Of a stretch of 48,558 nt of DNA, positions 43,590 through 48,558 are shown one piece after another. The DNA is from an uncultured Clostridium sp. (GTDB lineage Bacteria; Bacillota; Clostridia; TANB77; CAG-508): contig CANTGH010000010.1 in NCBI GenBank assembly GCA_947653235.1, positions 1-48,558 of the forward strand, given 5' to 3'. The translations under genes were made by a program, and so were the position numbers. The notes under the pieces were generated by a model. That model was not told the origin of the DNA, did no database searches, and saw only the letters and a list, made by a program, of their open reading frames with translations. How positions within the stretch are numbered: the stretch's first letter is position 1; the number at the start of each line of letters is the position of its first letter.

Positions 43590-43623
43590 AAAAAATGGAA
43601 AAACACAAAGATTTTTCCATTTT
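43590..43623 (-). terminator. Terminator between pilin genes 2 and 3
   Basis: AAAATGGAAAAA pairs with TTTTTCCATTTT around eight bases, with a T run on the minus strand. It separates the first two pilin genes from the rest of the operon and would let them be made in excess. It and the promoter above account for the 230-bp gap 43415-43644. Confidence 0.75.
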
Positions 43624-43644
43624 ATCTTTTATATGTTTCATTTT

Positions 43645-44022
43645 TTAAAAAGCACTACCAATTCCTGCCAAAATTCTGACTAAATTGACTGCTGCAAATA
43701 ACAGTACACATCCAATTATGATTGGTTGTGCTGATTTTTTTAATTCTGCCTTTTCAGAAGCACTGGCTAGCATATATTTTACCCCCAGAATAGTTACTAC
43801 TAATACTGATATTCCTGTTCCTGCTATTTGAATTATTCGAATAACTGCATTTAATATTTGTGAAATTCGTCCTGTTGTTCCCGATACTTCTGGCTTGTGT
43901 ACATCACTCATACCCGTTATAATGCTATTTACTGTACTTGAAGCTGCTATTGCTTGGGTAGATAGTAAGCATGAAATAGTTAATACTATAATTATTAAAA
44001 TGATGATTCTTTTTATTTTCAT
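43645..44022 (-). CDS. Pilin-like (TrbC/VirB2-type) protein 2
   Basis: 125 residues. A signal peptide (1-26, ending TQAIAA) is followed by two helices around LGVKYMLASASEKAELKKS. The SEKA loop is shared with pilin-like protein 1 and with the VirB6-like proteins. It is 24 bp downstream of the first pilin gene, same transcript. A terminator follows the stop. Confidence 0.85.
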   Translation of the reverse strand: MKIKRIIILIIIVLTISCLLSTQAIAASSTVNSIITGMSDVHKPEVSGTTGRISQILNAVIRIIQIAGTGISVLVVTILGVKYMLASASEKAELKKSAQPIIIGCVLLFAAVNLVRILAGIGSAF

Positions 44023-44046
44023 TTTTTATTTCTCCCTTTTATTGTT

Positions 44047-44457
44047 TTATCCAGTTATTGCTGTTGTGGTTTTTTGTATGATTTGCAATATAGTCGTTGC
44101 TCCAACAACTACGATTACACCGACTGTAAATGTTATCAATTGATTTTTTATACTTGCTTTCTCACTTGGTGCTGCTGACATATATTTCATTCCTAAATAA
44201 GTTATCATTATGATTCCTATCCCAATTGCAACAATTCTTACAACAGATAAAATTGGATCAATAATCTTTTTTATTAAAGTTTCTGCCTCCGCTGTTTGTA
44301 TGCTAGAATTTCCATTTCCTATATTGCTTCCATTAAATTGATCTACTAAACCTGCTCCTTCTTTACGTACTACAACAGCAAACGTTTCATAACTGATACA
44401 AAATATCGAGTAGCTTATTAAAACGATTACAAAAATTATTTTCAATCTTCTAGTCAT
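44047..44457 (-). CDS. Pilin-like (TrbC/VirB2-type) protein 1
   Basis: 136 residues. An N-terminal hydrophobic signal (about 5-27) is followed by two helices around LGMKYMSAAPSEKASIKNQL. It is the first gene of the locus, behind a TTGAAA/TATAAT promoter and a GAGGAGG site. Three related pilin-like genes in a row suggest a mixed pore or filament; which one is the main subunit is unknown. Confidence 0.85.
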   Translation of the reverse strand: MTRRLKIIFVIVLISYSIFCISYETFAVVVRKEGAGLVDQFNGSNIGNGNSSIQTAEAETLIKKIIDPILSVVRIVAIGIGIIMITYLGMKYMSAAPSEKASIKNQLITFTVGVIVVVGATTILQIIQKTTTAITG

Positions 44458-44493
44458 TTCTGCCTCCTCTATAATTATTTCTTCTTACTTATC

Positions 44494-44522
44494 ATTATAC
44501 CTAATTTTTTTACTTTTTTCAA
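44494..44522 (-). promoter_or_regulatory. Promoter of the first pilin pair
   Basis: On the minus strand TTGAAA (44522-44517), a 17-bp spacer and TATAAT (44499-44494), preceded by TTAGG. It is the upstream boundary of the secretion locus. Confidence 0.8.
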
Positions 44523-44564
44523 CAATTTTTCAAATTATTTTTTAAATAAAATATTTATAATTTC

Positions 44565-44595
44565 TTGTATTTTTTTATTGGTTTAGTGATATAAT
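44565..44595 (+). promoter_or_regulatory. Weak promoter candidate for the P-type ATPase gene
   Basis: TATAAT at 44590-44595 is clear. The best -35 is TTGTAT at 44565-44570, with a 19-bp spacer longer than ideal. No M-box magnesium riboswitch fits in the 160-bp gap. Confidence 0.4.
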
Positions 44596-44628
44596 GTAAA
44601 TTAAGCAGTTTTTCGTGAGGTGATTTTT

Positions 44629-47235
44629 ATGGAAAAAAAAATAAAAGAAGAAATAAATGTGGTAAAAATGTATCAAAAAGATTGTGTTTCTCCATTAGAA
44701 ACCTTTCTAATAGAAAATAATATTAAAGATAGCGGAATCTCAACCAATGAAGGTATTGAAAAATTACACTTAAATGGTCCTAATGAAATTTCTCAAAACA
44801 AACCCAAAAAATGGTATCATTATTTTTTGGAAAGTTTACTTAGTCCTTTTAATTGTATTTTATTGGCAATTTGTGCCATATTATTTTTTACGGATGTTTA
44901 TTTGCCAGAAGTTCCAAGTTACGCTAATATTGGAATTATTTTGGTGTTGGTTTTTATTAGTTCTTTTCTAGATTTTTTTGAGGAATATCGTTCTAATAAA
45001 GCTGCTGAAAAATTAAAAGAAATGGTTTCTACCACTTCTACTGTTATACGAGATGGAAAAAAAACTAATCTTCCTATGACACACATTGTGGTAGGAGATA
45101 CAATTTGCTTGTCTGCTGGTGATATTATTCCAGCTGATTTAAGAGTGATTGCATCAACCGATTTATATATTAGCCAATCCACTTTAACTGGTGAATCAGA
45201 TGCTATAAAAAAGACAGTAGAAAATGAAATTCCTGAAGAAGAAATTTTAAGTATTACTGATTTTAAAAATATTTGTTTTATGGGAACTAATGTGATTAGT
45301 GGTAGTGGAAAAGCAGTTGTTATCAAAACAGCTGACGATACGTATTTAAGTAAAATTGCTCATACATTAACTGAAAAACCAAAATCTGCTTTTCAAATTA
45401 ATATTGAAAAAATTAGCCGACTATTAATTCGCTTTATGTTGTTTCTAATTCCGATTGTCTTTATGTTAAATCTTGATAAACATGGATTATTAACTGCTTT
45501 TACTTTTTCTGTTGCGGTTGCAATTGGCATTACACCTTTGTTGTTGCCTGTTATTTTATCTTCTAGTTTATCAAAAGGTGCTATCAAAATGTCGAAAAAA
45601 AAGACAATTGTTAAAAAATTAGATTCTGTTCAGAGTTTTGGTTCCATGAATATTTTATGTACTGATAAAACTGGTACTTTAACGGAAGATAAAATTGTAT
45701 TAGAAAAATATTTAGATATTAAAGGAGAAGAAGATTTAAGAATTTTGAAACATGCCTTTTTAAATTCTTATTTTCAATCTGGTTTAAAAAGCAATATTGA
45801 TGAAGCTGTTATTGCAAGAGGTCTGAATAACAATATGGAAGAATATACCACAAAGTACCAAAAACTCGACGAAATTCCCTTTGATTTTTCAAGAAGACGC
45901 CTTTCTGTTATTGTATCAGATGGCAATAAGCAACAATTAATTACGAAAGGTGCAGTTGAAGAAATTTTAAATATCTCAAGTTTAGTGGATTATAAAGGAA
46001 ATGTATCTCCTTTGACAAATGAAATAAAAGAAAACATCAAAAAAATATCAAAAAAACTAAATCAAGAAGGTTTGAGAGTTGTGGCTGTTTGCCAAAAAAA
46101 CGATATTTCGAATATTGAAAAGTTTGGCGTACAAGATGAAAAAAACATGGTATTGTTAGGTTTTATTGGCTTTTTAGATCCGCCAAAAGAAAGTGCAAAA
46201 ATTGCTATTGAAAAGTTAAATCAGTCTGGAATTCGCGTCATTGTTCTTACAGGAGATAACGCAGAAGTTACAAAATGTATTTGTGATAAAGTTGGCATTA
46301 ACTCAAAACGAATTGTGCTTGGAAGCCAATTGGAAAAATTAAATGATATGGCTGTTCTTCGTTTACTACGAAATACGAATGTATTTGCCAAACTTTCTCC
46401 TATTCAAAAAGCCAGAATTGTTCGCCTTTTAAAAGATGCTGGAAATGTTGTTGGCTATATGGGAGACGGTATTAACGATAGTCCCTCTCTTACAAATGCT
46501 GATGTTAGTATTTCCGTTGATACAGCTGTCGATATTGCTAAAGAATCAGCCGATATTATCCTCTTAGAAAAGGACTTAAATGTTTTAATTGATGGTGTTA
46601 TTGAAGGAAGAAAAACGTTTTCTAACTTGATGAAATATATCAAACTTGCTACGAGTTTCAATTTTGGCGAAGTGTTATCTGTTATTATTGCTAGCATATT
46701 TTTACCTTTTTTACCAGAGACGCCAATCCAATTGTTATTTGAAAGTTTGCTTTACGATTTTGGACAATTAACTCTTCCTTTGGATAATGTGGACAAAGAA
46801 TATGTTAAACATCCCAAAAAACTTGATATTCGTAGCTTAAAAAAATTCATGCTTTTTATGGGACCAATTAGTTCCATTTTTGATATTGTTATTTTTGCTA
46901 GCTTATGGTTTGTTTTTGGTGTTAGAGAAGCAGCACTTTTCCAAACCATCTGGTTTACTTATACCATTATATCGAATTTGGTTGGTATGCATATTATTCG
47001 AACACCAAAAATCCCTTTTGTTCAAAGTAACGCTAGTTGGATGGTCTATTTTTCTTCCATTGCACTTTGCTTAATTGCTTTAATCTTCCCTTCTACGACA
47101 TTGGGAAGAAGTTTGGGACTTATTACTATTTCTATACAATATATTGGATTGATTTTCTTGATTACTTTCTTATATTGTATTTTAGCTATGATTGCAAAAT
47201 ATATCTTTATTAAGAAAAATAAAGAATGGATATAA
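44629..47235 (+). CDS. mgtA: MgtA-type P-type ATPase (Mg2+ import)
   Basis: About 868 residues. The start is at the ATG at 44629, with GTGAGG eight bases upstream; an in-frame GTG at 44620 overlaps that site. Cation ATPase N-domain, TGES actuator loop (187-190), and phosphorylated Asp346 in CTDKTGTLT. HAFLNSYFQSGLKSNIDEAV is diagnostic of the MgtA/MgtB subgroup. MGDGINDSPSL is the hinge, and about ten helices are present. It should move Mg2+ inward at low magnesium. Monocistronic with a clear terminator. It is unrelated in function to the secretion genes beside it. Confidence 0.93.
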   Translation: MEKKIKEEINVVKMYQKDCVSPLETFLIENNIKDSGISTNEGIEKLHLNGPNEISQNKPKKWYHYFLESLLSPFNCILLAICAILFFTDVYLPEVPSYANIGIILVLVFISSFLDFFEEYRSNKAAEKLKEMVSTTSTVIRDGKKTNLPMTHIVVGDTICLSAGDIIPADLRVIASTDLYISQSTLTGESDAIKKTVENEIPEEEILSITDFKNICFMGTNVISGSGKAVVIKTADDTYLSKIAHTLTEKPKSAFQINIEKISRLLIRFMLFLIPIVFMLNLDKHGLLTAFTFSVAVAIGITPLLLPVILSSSLSKGAIKMSKKKTIVKKLDSVQSFGSMNILCTDKTGTLTEDKIVLEKYLDIKGEEDLRILKHAFLNSYFQSGLKSNIDEAVIARGLNNNMEEYTTKYQKLDEIPFDFSRRRLSVIVSDGNKQQLITKGAVEEILNISSLVDYKGNVSPLTNEIKENIKKISKKLNQEGLRVVAVCQKNDISNIEKFGVQDEKNMVLLGFIGFLDPPKESAKIAIEKLNQSGIRVIVLTGDNAEVTKCICDKVGINSKRIVLGSQLEKLNDMAVLRLLRNTNVFAKLSPIQKARIVRLLKDAGNVVGYMGDGINDSPSLTNADVSISVDTAVDIAKESADIILLEKDLNVLIDGVIEGRKTFSNLMKYIKLATSFNFGEVLSVIIASIFLPFLPETPIQLLFESLLYDFGQLTLPLDNVDKEYVKHPKKLDIRSLKKFMLFMGPISSIFDIVIFASLWFVFGVREAALFQTIWFTYTIISNLVGMHIIRTPKIPFVQSNASWMVYFSSIALCLIALIFPSTTLGRSLGLITISIQYIGLIFLITFLYCILAMIAKYIFIKKNKEWI

Positions 47236-47238
47236 CAG

Positions 47239-47264
47239 AAAAACTCCAAAAATGGAGTTTTTTT
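47239..47264. terminator. Bidirectional terminator after mgtA
   Basis: AAAACTCCA pairs with TGGAGTTTT around AAAA, followed by more T on the plus strand. It is shared with the convergent membrane-protein gene, whose stop it overlaps. Confidence 0.9.
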
Positions 47265-48057
47265 ATTGATTTTTGGTTGGAATAAAATGTGTGGCAAATT
47301 GGTATTTTTCACGATTTAATATATATAAATAGCCTAAAAGACTAAATACCACTGCTCCAATAAAATTCACAAATAAATCTTTCATTGTATCATGAATTCC
47401 TATATCTAAATAGCCACCTTCTATTACAATCGTTCCATCTTCGGTTAGAATATGCGTCTCTTTAATATCATTCACCAAAACAACATTGTTTTTTTGCTCT
47501 GGATCTAAACTTACTGAACTGATAAAATTAACCAGTTTATCTTTTTGCATGTCTAGTTTTAAATATGTATCTGCACCATATTCAAAAAATTCCCAAAGTA
47601 CACCAATTGTCATAGAAAAACAAAAAGCAACAATGGCTACAAATACAGGTGATAAACTTATTTTTTTACTATTTTCATTTAATAAATCAATTAAAGAAAA
47701 GCCAACTCCTGCTGCTAAAAATCCGTTTATCGTATGTAAAATAGTATCCCAATGCGGAATATTGCCATAGAAATTGTTAATTTCACCTAATATTTCAGCG
47801 GAAAATATAAACAAATAAATAATCGTTTCTAAGGCTGTTGGAATGGTTATTTTTAATGCATCTTGTAAAATGGTAGGTAGCATAAACAAGATTAATGATA
47901 AAAAACATAAAAATGCATTATTCCAATCACCTCTTAGGATTTGTAATACCATACAGATAATAACTAAAACACGTAATATCAAATAAATTAATAATGAACT
48001 TTTTTTGGTTTCTTTATATTGTCTTTTTATTTTATCAATATGAGTTTCTTTTTTCAT
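47263..48057 (-). CDS. Predicted membrane protein, DUF2238-like
   Basis: 264 residues, about six helices. Conserved-looking polar residues sit in helices: PHWDTILHTINGFLAAG, VLWEFFEYGAD and HDTMKDLFVNFIGA. These resemble the YjdF/DUF2238 group of putative membrane proteins of unknown function. An extracytoplasmic loop of about 60 residues lies before the last pair of helices. The ATG has AAGGAG upstream, and a promoter is at 48079-48107. Substrate unknown. Confidence 0.75.
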   Translation of the reverse strand: MKKETHIDKIKRQYKETKKSSLLIYLILRVLVIICMVLQILRGDWNNAFLCFLSLILFMLPTILQDALKITIPTALETIIYLFIFSAEILGEINNFYGNIPHWDTILHTINGFLAAGVGFSLIDLLNENSKKISLSPVFVAIVAFCFSMTIGVLWEFFEYGADTYLKLDMQKDKLVNFISSVSLDPEQKNNVVLVNDIKETHILTEDGTIVIEGGYLDIGIHDTMKDLFVNFIGAVVFSLLGYLYILNREKYQFATHFIPTKNQ

Positions 48058-48078
48058 TCTCTTCTCCTTATCCGTATA

Positions 48079-48107
48079 ATTGTATCATAGATTTGATAAA
48101 ATGACAA
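48079..48107 (-). promoter_or_regulatory. Promoter of the DUF2238-like gene
   Basis: On the minus strand TTGTCA (48107-48102), a 17-bp spacer and TACAAT (48084-48079), just upstream of the ribosome site. Confidence 0.7.
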
Positions 48108-48120
48108 TACTACACAAAAT

Positions 48121-48145
48121 AAAAAAAGCAGATTATCTCTGCTTT
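48121..48145 (-). terminator. Terminator of the ferredoxin gene
   Basis: AAAGCAGA pairs with TCTGCTTT around five bases; on the minus strand a T run follows (plus-strand A run from 48121). Confidence 0.85.
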
Positions 48146-48168
48146 ATGCTCAAAAATAGTTTTTCATT

Positions 48169-48360
48169 TTAGCCTTCCAAAACCAATGCCTTTTTGGGGC
48201 AAAAATTGGAGCATTTTCCACATTTTATACATTTATCGTGGTTTATTTGTGGTGCTTCAAAATCTTTTTGTGTTAAGGCTCCTACTGGGCAAACCTTTAC
48301 CGCTGGACATTTATGATTTTGGGGACAATTTTCGATTATCATTTTTAATTTTTTATCCAT
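48169..48360 (-). CDS. Small ferredoxin-like 4Fe-4S protein
   Basis: 63 residues. The C-terminal motif is canonical: Cys44-x2-Cys47-x2-Cys50-x3-Cys54-Pro. The N-terminal half has only three cysteines, in an unusual spacing (Cys12-x5-Cys18-x5-Cys24-Pro). So one standard cluster is likely (Cys44, 47, 50 with Cys24 by analogy to two-cluster ferredoxins), and the second is incomplete or different. It is a soluble electron carrier or a small redox/sensor protein. Single gene with an AGGAGG site. The promoter at 48484-48512 is separated from it by a terminator-like hairpin. Confidence 0.85.
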   Translation of the reverse strand: MDKKLKMIIENCPQNHKCPAVKVCPVGALTQKDFEAPQINHDKCIKCGKCSNFCPKKALVLEG

Positions 48361-48434
48361 TTTCTCCTCCTAATTATTACTATTCTTATCAAAATATTTT
48401 ATGACTTATCTTTAATTTTTTTGTTAAATTTCTT

Positions 48435-48512
48435 AAAAAATAGGGCTTTTCAATATTTTTTCCCTATAAAGCCCTCACCTTTTATTATATCATATTTCCT
48501 CACTTATGTCAT
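48435..48512 (-). repeat. Promoter-plus-terminator cassette, copy 3 (ferredoxin leader)
   Basis: On the minus strand ATGACA (48512-48507), a 17-bp spacer and TATAAT (48489-48484). Then about 45 bases contain AGGGCTTT pairing with AAAGCCCT (48475-48468 and 48449-48442), followed directly by a T run (48440-48435). It could be a short independent RNA or an attenuator, because transcripts that read through would reach the ferredoxin ATG 75 bp further on. Its sequence parallels the cassettes at 66-135 and 7838-7906. Bases 48513-48558 hold no gene. Confidence 0.6.
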
Positions 48513-48558
48513 CAAGTTTCGGTATTTCTCAACTCAAAAAAATATAGAAAAAAACCTC

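Noticed and set aside
9009..44457. Restriction island and secretion locus as one large conjugative element
   Set aside because: The island's ends are fixed at 9009 and 19500 by the rejoined host gene; the secretion locus lies 4 kb outside, beyond ordinary chromosomal genes.
44458..44628. M-box magnesium riboswitch before mgtA
   Set aside because: The gap is too short, contains promoters for both directions and shows none of the conserved elements.
45393..45587. Antisense open frames inside mgtA and ileS
   Set aside because: These are reverse-frame shadows of strongly conserved genes, without ribosome sites or motifs.

Overview
The window looks like chromosome from a low-GC, spore-forming member of the Bacillota, most likely class Clostridia. 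The pointers are strongly AT-rich DNA, sigma-A promoters with 17-bp spacers, G-rich ribosome binding sites, a T-box in front of ileS, a spore photoproduct lyase, a Spo0A-type DNA-binding domain, an Lsa-type ABC-F protein and a clostridial-style type IV secretion locus. I cannot name a genus. I saw no rRNA, tRNA or CRISPR array.

Layout. (1) 1-8.7 kb is ordinary chromosome, all genes on the minus strand: ileS with an Ile T-box, a Na+/Ca2+ exchanger, an Lsa-type ABC-F protein, a class B penicillin-binding protein and mntP. (2) 9,009-19,500 is a 10.5-kb integrated element. It carries a serine recombinase, a small ORF, a DUF262/HNH nuclease and a complete type I restriction-modification system (hsdM, hsdS, hsdR). 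It interrupts a 226-codon M15 peptidase/peptidoglycan-binding gene, whose halves lie at 8,704-9,012 and 19,497-19,871. Joining the two flanks across the shared GTGTT core restores that reading frame exactly. Joining the two element ends recreates a palindromic attP. It also fuses the recombinase frame to 72 further codons that now sit 10 kb away. (3) 20.0-23.3 kb holds a Spo0A C-terminal-domain protein without a receiver, a sortase, a coiled-coil protein and splB. (4) 23.3-44.5 kb is a minus-strand type IV secretion locus. It has three pilin-like proteins, a VirB3/PrgI protein, a VirB4-N-like protein, a frameshifted VirB4, three VirB6-like paralogues, several single-span proteins and a 1,704-residue wall hydrolase. 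There is no relaxase or coupling protein inside its boundaries. (5) 44.6-48.6 kb holds an MgtA-type P-type ATPase, a DUF2238-like membrane protein, a small ferredoxin and a further transcription start.

The most interesting points are the recombinase gene that runs across its own attachment site, so that integration swaps its tail; the interruption of a wall-hydrolase gene between its zinc ligands, which resembles developmentally excised elements; an inverted pair of 0A-like boxes upstream of hsdM, close to the receiver-less Spo0A-domain gene; a SAEL tandem repeat in HsdS; the relaxase-less secretion locus; and three dispersed copies of a short promoter-plus-terminator cassette in intergenic gaps. 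Two genes, the recombinase and virB4, each carry a one-base frameshift at the same hexamer, so sequence error must be excluded before treating either as dead.
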